Source: Chloroflexota bacterium (GTDB lineage: Bacteria; Chloroflexota; Dehalococcoidia; FW602-bin16). From it: a stretch of 64,000 nt of DNA. Numbering within the stretch: position 1 is the first letter of the stretch; the number at the start of each line of letters is the position of its first letter. Below, piece by piece: positions 1-7,571 of this stretch. The translations under genes were made by a program, and so were the position numbers. The stretch spans positions 1 through 64,000 of the forward strand of contig SCTZ01000224.1 of NCBI GenBank assembly GCA_004297765.1. The letters run 5' to 3'. The notes beneath the pieces are model-generated. The model ran no database searches, was not told where the DNA came from, and saw only the letters and a list, made by a program, of their open reading frames with translations.

Positions 1-53
1 GCCATCAGCACCAGGGGTGCGGTTTCAGCCGATCGGCCGGGGCGGACCTCCAT
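1..53 (-). CDS. Possible start of a leftward gene, cut by the window edge
   Basis: An open frame of 17 codons runs off the left edge from an ATG at 53 and begins MEVRPGRSAETAPL. The opening resembles GNAT acetyltransferases (pattern M-E-x-R-P), but this is too little to name a family. There is no clear ribosome binding site. The main support is a strong extended -10 promoter just upstream on the same strand, which would give a leader of about 17 nt. Confidence 0.3.
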   Translation of the reverse strand, partial: MEVRPGRSAETAPLVLM

Positions 54-76
54 CGCCCGAGTTCGTTGCCGGTGCC

Positions 77-85
77 ATTATACCA
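77..85 (-). promoter_or_regulatory. Extended -10 promoter element
   Basis: Read leftward the sequence is TGGTATAAT, a perfect TG-n-TATAAT extended -10. The best -35 candidate, TTGATG, sits 20 nt upstream, which is too far, so the extended -10 would carry recognition. It points at the ATG at 53. Confidence 0.4.
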
Positions 86-146
86 TCACGGCTGGCAGGA
101 TTCATCAAGGAGACAGCAGGACCGGATCATCTTCTTGTTTGCAGCA

Positions 147-383
147 TCATCCACGAAGTAGTCTCCGGAACTCTTCCGGCGTTACGCCCATATCGTCAAG
201 AATACCCTTCAGGGTCTTTGGCTCAATATCTTTCCCTGCATGCATGGGAATCACCACCCGGGCCCTATCTTTCTCTCGGTAGTAAACAGCATGGCTCCCT
301 CTCTGGTGGTCGAAAACAAACCCCAGTTTGGTGGCCACACGGACCACCTGATTCGCCTTGACCACCGGGAGTTTGGGGCTCAG
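147..383 (-). CDS. hicA: HicA-type mRNA interferase toxin
   Basis: This is a 78-residue HicA-family toxin, a small double-stranded-RNA-binding-fold ribonuclease that cleaves mRNA. The family core is visible: KLGFVFDHQRGSHAVYYRE with the catalytic His in the GSHAVY segment, then VVIPMHAGKDIEPKTLKGIL. No ATG fits. I place the start at a CTG that overlaps the hicB stop codon, because GGTGGAG lies 8 nt upstream of it. A GTG at 365 is the alternative and would give 72 residues. It is co-transcribed with and overlaps hicB. The antitoxin-first order is less usual for hic loci but well known. Confidence 0.85.
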   Translation of the reverse strand: MSPKLPVVKANQVVRVATKLGFVFDHQRGSHAVYYREKDRARVVIPMHAGKDIEPKTLKGILDDMGVTPEEFRRLLRG

Positions 384-607
384 AGGGCAATCTCCACCGG
401 CTTGATCAGGATGTCTTCCACCGGCACGGGTTCGCCATGTTTCTTGAGACTCTCCACGTATGCTTGCATCGCCTCCCGGATATTGGTCAAGGCCTCGTCC
501 AGGGTATCCCCCTGGGTATGACATCCCTTGAGAGATGGACAATAGGCATGGTAGCCCCCGGACTCTTCACGTTCCAGGATCACCGTGAAGTAGTGATGTC
601 TTTCCAT
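380..607 (-). CDS. hicB: HicB-type antitoxin
   Basis: This 75-residue HicB antitoxin has the typical partial RNase H-like fold: FTVILEREESGGYHAYCPSL, then GCHTQGDTLDEALTNIREA. It neutralises HicA. It is the short version with no C-terminal HTH or ribbon-helix-helix domain, so DNA-binding autoregulation is not evident. The start has a good site, CAGGAGG, 7 nt before the ATG. Its stop overlaps the hicA start, implying translational coupling. Confidence 0.88.
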   Translation of the reverse strand: MERHHYFTVILEREESGGYHAYCPSLKGCHTQGDTLDEALTNIREAMQAYVESLKKHGEPVPVEDILIKPVEIAL

Positions 608-875
608 GCTCGCCTCCTGTGAATCCGTCCGCGCCCGAAAGCCGTCATGAGTTGCCGCAACTGTGCACCTGCCATTGCTCCTGCCGAAGTATACACCACA
701 ACCAGGTCGAAGAGCATCACGGCAAATAGGGACTGTTGAGAGCCCAGACTGCCCGAATTATGGCGCTGAGCTGGACGGGACTTCTATCGTAGGAGCGGAA
801 GGCTGAATGATGGGCGTTCATGAGCCGCTATTGTTCGCGACCTGGTCATTTGAAGCCAGCGGCTGCGGCGTCTCC

Positions 876-1565
876 CTACACCATCGTCCCTAATAGAATC
901 TCATTCATATACTCCGCCGCCTTCTCCGCCGCATCGCCTGCACGGACGAGCCAGAAGTGGTCGGCGCCAGGGATGACCTCGATGCGGTAGGGAGGGCGGA
1001 ATCGCTCTAACCTCGCCCGGAAGGAGGACAGCGGGGCGAACTGGTCGCGGTCGCCGACGATGAAGAGGCGGGGCTTGGTGCAGGCTAGGACGGCGGGATC
1101 GTCGGTCGCGCTGGATATGGGGTCGCTGCCGTCTGAGCCTTCGATGTAGGGCAGGGAAACGGACACGAAGGCTTTGACCCGCTCGTCCTGGGCGGCGACG
1201 CGCAGACCCATGGCAGCGCCAAAGGAATAACCGGCTAGCCCGAGCTTCTCGGCGTCCACGCCGGGTTGCTCCTGAAGGAAAGATAGCGCGGCCCGGACGT
1301 CCTCCGGCTCGCGCTCGCCTCCCGTTTGCATGCCGCCGCTCCGCCCCGTGCCTCGAAAGTTGAAGCGCAGGGCCACGATGCCCGTCCCGACCAGCGCAGA
1401 GACCAGGCTAACCACCACGCTGTTGGTCATGTCCCCGCCGAACATTGGATGCGGATGACAGACGACAACGCCAGGGCGACGTGCCGCGCCGACCGGCTCG
1501 TGCAGGACGCCCTCCAGGAAGATCGAGCCGCAGGGAATGGCGACTTTCGTTTGCTTTGCGTCCAT
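876..1565 (-). CDS. Alpha/beta hydrolase, dienelactone hydrolase-like
   Basis: This 229-residue serine hydrolase has the compact family layout seen in COG2945-type proteins: CHPHPMFGGDM near the oxyanion region, FNFRGTGRSGG, a nucleophile elbow GYSFGAAMG, an acidic residue in VGDRDQFAP and a catalytic His in GADHFWLV. Substrate is unknown; these proteins are usually annotated as esterases. Translation likely starts at the ATG at 1565, preceded by AGAGG; the open frame extends further upstream without homology. It is downstream of the acyl-CoA ligase on the same strand, with the ligase end at 1633. Confidence 0.8.
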   Translation of the reverse strand: MDAKQTKVAIPCGSIFLEGVLHEPVGAARRPGVVVCHPHPMFGGDMTNSVVVSLVSALVGTGIVALRFNFRGTGRSGGMQTGGEREPEDVRAALSFLQEQPGVDAEKLGLAGYSFGAAMGLRVAAQDERVKAFVSVSLPYIEGSDGSDPISSATDDPAVLACTKPRLFIVGDRDQFAPLSSFRARLERFRPPYRIEVIPGADHFWLVRAGDAAEKAAEYMNEILLGTMV

Positions 1566-1632
1566 GTTTGCGACCTCTTTGAGGAACTGGAAAGCTGCAA
1601 AGATAGGCGCCGTTATTGTGCTACTCCCATGA

Positions 1633-3186
1633 CTAGATGAGCTTTGTCTCGCGTCCGACCCAAAACTGCTCGCGGACGACGCGCCGAAGGACTTTGCCGG
1701 CGGCGTTCCGGGGTAGATCCGCAACGAAGCTCACGCTCTTGGGCACCTTGTAGCCGGCCAACTCCTCGCGGCACCAGTCCAGCAGTTCAGTCTCGGTGAT
1801 CCGTGCGCCGGGTCTGGACACCACCACGGCCTTGACTGCCTCGCCCCACTTCTCGTCGGGCACGCCGACCACGGCTGCTTCCAGCACCGCGGGGTGACGG
1901 TAGAGAGCCTGCTCAACGTCGGTCGGGTAGACGTTGGCGCCACCGCTAATGATCAGGTCGTTCTTCCGGTCGACGAGGGTGAGGAAGTGCTCCTCGTCTA
2001 GGAAACCCAGGTCGCCGGTGACGAACCAGCCGTCAATGAAGGCCTTGGCCGTGGCCGTCTCGTTCTTGTAGTAGCCACTGCCCAATGAGAGGGTGCGTAC
2101 CCAGATCTCCCCGATCTCGCCAGGACTGAGCTCCCGATTGTTGTCGTCCACGATCTTGACCTCGCAGCCCATGACGGGCTTGCCAACCGTCGTGACCTTG
2201 CGCAGTTGATCGTGATGGTCAAGATTCGTGCTGAGACCGCACTCTGTAGTGCCGTAGCAATCGTTGATCCGAGCGGAGCTGAAATATTCGAACATTAATT
2301 CCCGCGTGCGCGTATGGCGCGGAGCCGACCCGGAGGAGAGGATGCGCAGCGAGGAGACATCGTAGCGCGCTCGGCGTTCCTCCTCGGGGATGGCCAGCAT
2401 CATGTTGTACATAGTCGGCACCATGAACGAGGCGGTAACGCGCTCGTCCGTGATGGTCCGGAGCACCTGATGGGCGTCGAACTTGCGGAGAAGGACCAGG
2501 GTGCCGCCGAAGTAGAGCGACATCAAGCCAAAGACGTAGGGTCCGGAGGCGTACATGGGTCCGACGATCAGCGTGCGATCGCGGTCGGAGAGACCGTACT
2601 GCGTGGCGAACTGGTAGAACATGAGCACTTGCGAGCGCTGCGGAATGATGGCCCCTTTGGGCAACCCCGTGGTCCCCGAGGTGTAGGCCAGGCGCATCCA
2701 GGCGTTCTCGTCCACACGCGCGGATGGCTCCGCCGTGTTCGCCGAGCGGACCCCATCCAGAGGGCGAAAGCCGTCGAGGGCACCGTTCGCGCTGAAGAGC
2801 AGCGACCGGTCCAGCTTCGGCAACTCGCCCAGGATCGGGTTCAGCTTCTTTCCGAACTCGCCCTCCGCCAATAGCGCCCGTGAGTCGGAGTGGTCGATAA
2901 TGTAGGCGATCTCCTTCGGCGTGAGCACGGTGTTGACGCAGACATTCACAACGCCAATCTTGGAGAGGGCCAGCAAACTCTCCACGAACTCCACCGAGTT
3001 GCCAAACAGTAAGGCACAGTGATCGCCTGGACGTAGACCAGCCCCAAGAAAGCCGTCGGCCAGGCTGTTCACGCGCGCGTTCAGCTCGTGGTGGCTGATG
3101 CGCGTATCTCCGAACACCAGAGCATCTTTGTCCCGATACTTCCTGGCGTTCAGAGCCAGGTTCCCGTGCAGAACCAGTTCTGACAT
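1633..3186 (-). CDS. AMP-forming acyl-CoA synthetase (ligase)
   Basis: This 517-residue ANL-superfamily ligase activates a carboxylic acid to its acyl-CoA through an acyl-AMP. Visible motifs are the P-loop YTSGTTGLPKGAI (about residue 165), YGTTECG (about 310), the GWFVTGDLG hinge segment and the C-terminal lysine segment PRNAAGKVLRR. The start at 3186 has AAAGGAG 8 nt upstream. Chain-length preference cannot be read from sequence. It lies just after fragments of redox genes (3234-3979), which suggests it was once the tail of a larger operon that lost its upstream part. Confidence 0.85.
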   Translation of the reverse strand: MSELVLHGNLALNARKYRDKDALVFGDTRISHHELNARVNSLADGFLGAGLRPGDHCALLFGNSVEFVESLLALSKIGVVNVCVNTVLTPKEIAYIIDHSDSRALLAEGEFGKKLNPILGELPKLDRSLLFSANGALDGFRPLDGVRSANTAEPSARVDENAWMRLAYTSGTTGLPKGAIIPQRSQVLMFYQFATQYGLSDRDRTLIVGPMYASGPYVFGLMSLYFGGTLVLLRKFDAHQVLRTITDERVTASFMVPTMYNMMLAIPEEERRARYDVSSLRILSSGSAPRHTRTRELMFEYFSSARINDCYGTTECGLSTNLDHHDQLRKVTTVGKPVMGCEVKIVDDNNRELSPGEIGEIWVRTLSLGSGYYKNETATAKAFIDGWFVTGDLGFLDEEHFLTLVDRKNDLIISGGANVYPTDVEQALYRHPAVLEAAVVGVPDEKWGEAVKAVVVSRPGARITETELLDWCREELAGYKVPKSVSFVADLPRNAAGKVLRRVVREQFWVGRETKLI

Positions 3187-3233
3187 GTCGGGCTCTCCTT
3201 TCGTTGTCCTTGACGAGAGCATAGTCGATGTTC

Positions 3234-3413
3234 TCAGTACTGGAGCGACCAGGACATGCAGCCATCGCCCACCAGTCCTACAGCCCTGTTGGCCAGTCCC
3301 ATCTGTTCCAGGACCTCACCGATCAGGCGGATGGTGATACCGTGGGTGCAGCCCGGACAGAACTGGAAGTGATGATCGGTAACGACCGGTGTCTTGTCGA
3401 AGACGACCTTCAT
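3234..3413 (-). pseudogene. Truncated 2-oxoacid:ferredoxin oxidoreductase beta subunit
   Basis: Only about 59 residues remain of a TPP-binding beta subunit of the PorB/KorB/IorB type. HFQFCPGCTHG and the following IGEVLEQMGL match the family N-terminus, in which a CPGCGH motif begins the Fe-S/TPP domain. After GLVGDGCMS the family sequence stops and a TGA follows; the expected roughly 200 further residues are absent. A TGA-encoded Sec is unlikely because the following frame shows no family homology. I infer a deletion remnant. Confidence 0.6.
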
Positions 3414-3483
3414 AATGCGCTTGCCTCCCGGACCACGCGGGAATTCTCGGGGGTCACCCCCGAAACCCCGGCCTGGCGGCGCG

Positions 3484-3621
3484 CTAGTTCTTGGCTGGCG
3501 ATTCAATGCCAGCATCAGAGCGCGTGCTCCGTATCTCGACCAGACAGTTGTAGGCGAACGCGCCGCCTGGCGAAGTCTTGTCCTTGGTCAGCACGTTGGG
3601 ACATCCGCCCCGGTCGATGCC
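3484..3621 (-). pseudogene. Probable C-terminal tail of a molybdopterin oxidoreductase
   Basis: In a frame different from the ferredoxin remnant that overlaps it, 45 codons end at a TAG and contain [20 protein letters not shown] followed by NCLVEI. I read this as the last strand of a molybdopterin-dinucleotide-binding domain (DMSO reductase superfamily), though the match is from memory of the family pattern. It directly abuts the point where ferredoxin homology ends, as expected if an internal deletion joined two neighbouring genes. Confidence 0.4.
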
Positions 3622-3979
3622 TTATTCTGGCGTTCTCATAGGGGCCGAACTGAGGATAGTCCCAGGGGCAGGCATCGAGGCAGAGACCACAGCCGTCGCG
3701 ACCGAGGCAGGCCTCTTGGTCGACGACGACGATGCCATCGGCCTCCCGCTTTGTTATTGCATCAGCGGGGCACGCGGCAATGCAGGCGGGGTTCGCGCAA
3801 TGACGGCATCCCTCGCTCAAGTGAGCGACGAAGAGGTTGGGGTAGTTGCGCTTCTCGATGCTGGTCACGCGCCTCCGACTGGCGGGACCGGGCGGCACGT
3901 CGTGCCAGTTCTTGCACGTCACCACGCAGGCAAAGCAGGCTGTACAGCGCGTCTGGTCGAAGTAGAACCCCATTTGCAT
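3515..3979 (-). pseudogene. 4Fe-4S ferredoxin subunit (DmsB/NrfC type), C-terminus replaced
   Basis: The first about 115 residues are a good electron-transfer subunit of a molybdopterin oxidoreductase: CTACFACVVTCKNWHDV, then CRHCANPACIAACP, then CGLCLDACPWDYPQFGPYEN. These are cysteine clusters for three Fe-S centres. Homology stops at ENARI, near 3625, where the next Cys cluster (normally starting QKCDLC) should begin. The remaining frame is arginine-rich junk produced by reading the neighbouring tail out of frame. Start at 3979 is supported by GGAGGAG 6 nt upstream. It is probably non-functional, unless the truncated protein still folds. Confidence 0.6.
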
Positions 3980-4036
3980 GCGACTCCTCCAGCCAATACG
4001 TGCGAGATCAATAATCAATAAGCGAACGATAACAGC

Positions 4037-4064
4037 AGACCGCCGTCCCAGGGGACGACGGTCT
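4037..4064. repeat. Hairpin with 13-bp arms
   Basis: Arms 4037-4049 and 4052-4064 pair over 13 bp with one mismatch and a 2-nt centre. It lies between the remnant ferredoxin gene and the 27-bp palindrome at 4148. There is no clear T-run on either side. Confidence 0.5.
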
Positions 4065-4147
4065 TGTTAGTATTGCTGTTGTAGTTGTATAGGTGAGTCC
4101 ACTAAATGCGTCGTTCTCTGTGAACCGCCCCATCCCAGGGGTGGTGA

Positions 4148-4203
4148 GTTGTCGTGCTGGATTCTGGTCCTTCCACGGAAGGACCAGAATCCAGCACGAC
4201 AAC
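4148..4203. repeat. Perfect inverted repeat, 27-bp arms, 2-nt centre
   Basis: Left arm 4148-4174 and right arm 4177-4203 are perfect complements separated by AC. Such a long perfect cruciform is not a typical terminator. It may be a mobile palindromic repeat or a boundary left by a deletion. It sits downstream of hdrCB. Confidence 0.85.
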
Positions 4204-4214
4204 CTCAACCTGAA

Positions 4215-4234
4215 GGGCGCCCCTCGGGGCGCCC
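4215..4234 (-). terminator. GC-rich hairpin downstream of hdrCB
   Basis: GGGCGCCCC and GGGGCGCCC form a 9-bp stem with a 2-nt loop 30 nt past the hdrCB stop. It has no U-tract, so it may act as an mRNA 3'-end stabiliser or a Rho-assisted terminator. The position at the operon end is the main support. Confidence 0.45.
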
Positions 4235-4263
4235 GTAGCCCCACGGATTAGTCAAACGACGCC

Positions 4264-5682
4264 CTACAGCAACCCCTTCTTCGCCAGCAATGGCTGTCCG
4301 TCCGTCAGCAGTTTCTTCAGGGCCAGCTCTCGCTCAGGCAGTCCCAGGGCCAGGCCCAGGAGTTGGGTGAAGTAGAAGATCGGGAGATCGAAGCTCTGGC
4401 CGGTCTTCCGAGCGATATCCAACTGACGGGCGTCCAGGTTCAGGTGGCAGAGCGGGCAGCCGACCACGACGGCTTCGGCCCCGGCCTCTTTGGCCCGGCC
4501 GAGGATCTTGCCCACCAGATCCAGGCAGAGATCAGTCTGTGTAATCGAGTGGCTGGCGCCGCAGCAATCGGTCTTGGCTTCCCAATCAATAGTGGTTGCG
4601 CCCACTGAGCGGATCAGGTAGTCCATGTTCATGGGGTACTCGGGATGACCAGACCCCGTGACGGCCGCCGGGCGTGTAAGAAGGCAGCCGTAGTAGCAGG
4701 CCACCTTGAGTCCAGCCAGAGGTTTCTTGACCTGTTGCTTGATCTTGCTTAGGCCGACCATGCGGATGAAGGTGTCCACCGTGTGCTCGATGCTCACGCC
4801 GTCCTGGTAGGTGTAGCCGGTCTCGCGACTGGTCTGATCCTTGAGGTCCGGGTTCTCCTCCACGTCATGGGCGGCGAAGCGCAGGCGAGAGAAGCAAGAG
4901 GCACATGGCACGGTGACGGCCGTATGCCCCATCTTCTCGATGAGGGCCAGGTTCTTCAGTGGGAGATTGATGGCCTCCTGCTTGGAGTGCCAGTGCACGG
5001 CTGAGTTGCCGCAGCAGAGCCAGCCCTTGGGCTCGTCCAGTTGGATGCCCAGGTGGGCGGCCACGGCCCTGGTGGACTCATCGAACTCAGCCGAAGAAGC
5101 GTGTAGCGAGCAGCCCGGATAGTAGGCTACGGAGTTGGGCGCGGGCGTCCTGGTGGGGACGCTGTTCAAGTTGCGCGGATAGCCGGCGAACTCGGGCAGA
5201 ATGCGCAGGCGCCCTTTTTGCATCAGGCGCTTGCCCAGACCGATCTCGCGGGTGAGCTGCTTCAGGCGCAGGTTCATCTCCGCCGTCAGGGTGGCCTCGT
5301 GCATGCGACCGTAGAGCTTGATGTTGCGCATGGTGGCCTTGACGAACAGCGGCACAGTCGGAACGGGCGATGGAATGCCTCGCCGTTGTGCGATGACCTT
5401 GAGGCTGTCCATGATGCCGGCGATGTCGATGCTCTGCGGACAGCGCATGGTGCAGGTCTGGCAGGCGGCGCAGACCCAGATGGTCTTGGAGCGCAGCACC
5501 TTGTCCAACTGCCCGAACTGCAGCGCGCGCAGCACCTGGTTCGGTGTCAGGTCCATCTGGTCGGACAGCGGACAACCCGACGTGCACTTCTTGCATTGAT
5601 AGCACAGAGTGGGGTTCTGCCCGCTCTCCTTGAGAAGCTCCTTGGCCAGCTCGCTATCTCTGGTGGTTGTTTCTATAGTCAT
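4264..5682 (-). CDS. hdrCB: Fused heterodisulfide reductase HdrC-HdrB subunit
   Basis: At 472 residues this joins HdrC and HdrB in one chain. Residues 25-115 form the HdrC ferredoxin part, with CYQCKKCTSGCP and CAACQTCTMRCP for two 4Fe-4S clusters. From about 185 on there are two CCG-type HdrB domains: YYPGCSLHASS with GWLCCGNSAVHW and CASCFSR, then YYGCLLTRP with KTDCCGASHS and CPLCHLN. These bind the noncubane 4Fe-4S clusters that, in methanogens, reduce a disulfide. In the acetogen MetFV-Hdr complexes the HdrBC part instead wires electrons to or from MetFV. It is the last gene of the leftward operon, 200 bp after metF. Confidence 0.88.
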   Translation of the reverse strand: MTIETTTRDSELAKELLKESGQNPTLCYQCKKCTSGCPLSDQMDLTPNQVLRALQFGQLDKVLRSKTIWVCAACQTCTMRCPQSIDIAGIMDSLKVIAQRRGIPSPVPTVPLFVKATMRNIKLYGRMHEATLTAEMNLRLKQLTREIGLGKRLMQKGRLRILPEFAGYPRNLNSVPTRTPAPNSVAYYPGCSLHASSAEFDESTRAVAAHLGIQLDEPKGWLCCGNSAVHWHSKQEAINLPLKNLALIEKMGHTAVTVPCASCFSRLRFAAHDVEENPDLKDQTSRETGYTYQDGVSIEHTVDTFIRMVGLSKIKQQVKKPLAGLKVACYYGCLLTRPAAVTGSGHPEYPMNMDYLIRSVGATTIDWEAKTDCCGASHSITQTDLCLDLVGKILGRAKEAGAEAVVVGCPLCHLNLDARQLDIARKTGQSFDLPIFYFTQLLGLALGLPERELALKKLLTDGQPLLAKKGLL

Positions 5683-5793
5683 CGTCTACTCCACTGCTTC
5701 AACCTGGGTCGGCCGCTGTCCCACTCCTGACCCCGGCGTGCGCCTGAGGCGGGAGCTGCGTGGGGGATGAGCTGTCTGTGAACATGCTTACGA

Positions 5794-5870
5794 CCCTCAC
5801 CCTAACCCTCTCCCAGAGGGAGAGGGAACAAGTTACCCCCTCTCCCTTTGGGAGAGGGCAGGGGTGAGGG
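5794..5870. repeat. Nested palindromic repeat (CCCTCACCC/CCCTCTCCC type)
   Basis: Outer arms start CCCTCACCC and end GGGTGAGGG. A nested hairpin CCCTCTCCC-AGA-GGGAGAGGG lies inside, followed by a second CCCTCTCCC/GGGAGAGGG pair. It fills the metF-hdrCB gap and would fold in the operon mRNA. The motif class is common as dispersed repeats in GC-rich genomes. Confidence 0.7.
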
Positions 5871-5882
5871 ACGCCGCTTAGT

Positions 5883-6824
5883 CTATCCGACCGCCACGGC
5901 CTCCGTCACGGGACGTGGGGCGAGCCCGGCGGCCTCGCAGATCTCGGGCACGGCCTCTTCCCATTCGATGGCCATGATGTGGACGCCGGCCACGCCGGGG
6001 ATCTCCTTGATGGCCTTGATGATGTCCACCACGATCTCGATGCCGACCTTCTTGGCCTGACCCTTGGGCGCGCCGGCCATGCGCGCGACGATCTCATCGG
6101 GCACGTCCATGCCCGGTACCTTGGTCTTCATATAGCGGGCCGCGCCGACCGACTTGATCGGTCCGACGCCGGCCAGGATCTTGACGCGCTCGTGCAGACC
6201 GCGCGCCCGCACGTCCTCCATCCACCTGGCGAACTTCTCCACGTTGTAGATCAGTTGCGTCTGGATGAAGTCGGCTCCAGCGTTGACCTTTTTGCCCAGG
6301 CGCAGCGCCCGGTACTTGAAGGGATCGCCGAAGGGGTTCTCGGCGGCGCCCAGGAAGAAGCGCGGCTCGATGTCGATGGCGTCGCCGCACTGGAACTTCT
6401 TCTCGTCGCGCATATCGCGCATCATGTTCAGCAACTGGACCGAGTCCAGATCGAAGACGCCCTTGGCGCTCGGATGGTTACCGAAGGACTGGTGGTCGCC
6501 GGAAAGGCAGAGCAGGTTCTTGAGTCCCAGCGCCGCGGCGCCCAGCGCGTCGCTCTGCATCATGATGCGATTGCGGTCGCGGCAGGTCATCTGAATGACC
6601 GGCTCCAGTCCCTCTTGCAGGGCCAGATAGCCGGCCGCGATGCTGGACATGCGTACCACTGCCGTCTGGTTGTCGGTGATGTTGACCGCATCCACGTGAC
6701 CTTTGAGGATGCTGGCTTTCTCTTTGATAGCCGCCGCATTGGCGTTTTTGGGAGGACCCAGCTCACCGGTGACGGCGAAGAGACCCGCCGACAGAACTCG
6801 TTCCAGATTGCTGTCAGACTTCAT
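5883..6824 (-). CDS. metF: 5,10-methylenetetrahydrofolate reductase
   Basis: This 313-residue TIM-barrel flavoprotein interconverts methylene-THF and methyl-THF, the last C1-reduction step of the Wood-Ljungdahl methyl branch. Family marks are the N-terminal TGELGPPKNAN with the catalytic Glu, VNITDNQTAVVRMSS, NLLCLSGDH and GADFIQTQLIYNV. The start overlaps the metV stop (6821-6824), showing tight coupling. Pairing with MetV and Hdr/MvhD genes points to the acetogen MetFV type, in which the reductase is part of an electron-transfer complex rather than a free NADH enzyme. Confidence 0.92.
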   Translation of the reverse strand: MKSDSNLERVLSAGLFAVTGELGPPKNANAAAIKEKASILKGHVDAVNITDNQTAVVRMSSIAAGYLALQEGLEPVIQMTCRDRNRIMMQSDALGAAALGLKNLLCLSGDHQSFGNHPSAKGVFDLDSVQLLNMMRDMRDEKKFQCGDAIDIEPRFFLGAAENPFGDPFKYRALRLGKKVNAGADFIQTQLIYNVEKFARWMEDVRARGLHERVKILAGVGPIKSVGAARYMKTKVPGMDVPDEIVARMAGAPKGQAKKVGIEIVVDIIKAIKEIPGVAGVHIMAIEWEEAVPEICEAAGLAPRPVTEAVAVG

Positions 6825-7492
6825 AGCTTCTTCAGATCCTCCCTAATCACGGTTCTCGGACCGCTGCCGTAGGCCGTGCGCCAATCCTTGGGCGGCTGGA
6901 TCTTCTCCAGGTTGTCGATCTCGCCCAGGGTGTCCAGATGATCGATGATGAGCTGCCAGGCGCAGTCGATATTGGGCGAGACCTCGCACTTGCCGTACTG
7001 CGATCCGCCACAGGGCCCGTTCAGCATGCTCTTGCTGCAGCGGGCGATGGGGCAGATGCCGCCGGTGAGGTGCAGGACGCAGTTGCCGCAGCCGCCACAG
7101 CGCTCGGCCCATACGCCGGCCTCCACGTTGCGACCGAACATCAGCGTGTTCAGTCCGGGCAGGACCTTGACGCTGGGGAACTCGTCGGCGATGGAGCCGA
7201 CGCCCACGCCGCAGGCCAGCGAGAGCACGGCGTCGACCTCTTTGACCTTCTCGCGGATCTCTTCGAGATACTCGGGATCGCACTGGCGCTTGATGGTTTT
7301 CTCTTCGAGCACCTTCTCGCCGCCGTCGATCCGGTCGGCCAGCCGCAGGGCGGAGGCTAGCACCTCGACCTCTTTCTCGCCGCCGGCGAAGCACACGGTG
7401 ACGCACGTGCCGCACCCGAGGACCAGCAGCTTCTTGTAGGGCGCGATCATCTCCCGGATCTCATCGAGGGATTTTTGTTCGGCAATAATCAT
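6821..7492 (-). CDS. metV: MetV, methylene-THF reductase partner (MTHFR C-terminal family)
   Basis: This 223-residue cysteine-rich protein matches the zinc/iron-sulfur partner of MetF known from acetogens (MetV, methylene-THF reductase C-terminal domain family). Visible clusters are LGCGTCVTVCFAGG near the N-terminus, SLACGVGVG in the middle, and CGGCGNCVLHLTGGICPIA with LNGPCGG toward the C-terminus. These bind Fe-S clusters that pass electrons to the MetF flavin. The start at 7492 has AGAGGTG upstream; the frame extends further but into a palindrome. It overlaps metF by 4 nt. Confidence 0.88.
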   Translation of the reverse strand: MIIAEQKSLDEIREMIAPYKKLLVLGCGTCVTVCFAGGEKEVEVLASALRLADRIDGGEKVLEEKTIKRQCDPEYLEEIREKVKEVDAVLSLACGVGVGSIADEFPSVKVLPGLNTLMFGRNVEAGVWAERCGGCGNCVLHLTGGICPIARCSKSMLNGPCGGSQYGKCEVSPNIDCAWQLIIDHLDTLGEIDNLEKIQPPKDWRTAYGSGPRTVIREDLKKL

Positions 7493-7513
7493 GCAAGCAC
7501 CTCTTTGCGGGGG

Positions 7514-7560
7514 CTGGGGGCTAGGGGTTGGGGAACCAGCCCCCAACCCCTAGCCCCCAG
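7514..7560. repeat. Perfect 20-bp inverted repeat
   Basis: Arms 7514-7533 and 7541-7560 pair perfectly around a 7-nt loop. The arm reads CTGGGGGCTAGGGGTTGGGG. It lies in the 79-nt gap between mvhD and metV and would form a stable hairpin in the operon mRNA, perhaps tuning expression of the two halves. Confidence 0.8.
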
Positions 7561-7571
7561 TCCCCTTGTCG

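Noticed and set aside
3234-3236. TGA at the end of the PorB-like fragment as a second selenocysteine codon
   Set aside because: Sequence after it shows no family homology and no hairpin of the SECIS type.
2219-3265. Leftward open frame of 348 codons
   Set aside because: Out-of-frame shadow of the acyl-CoA ligase, whose motifs are all in the other frame.
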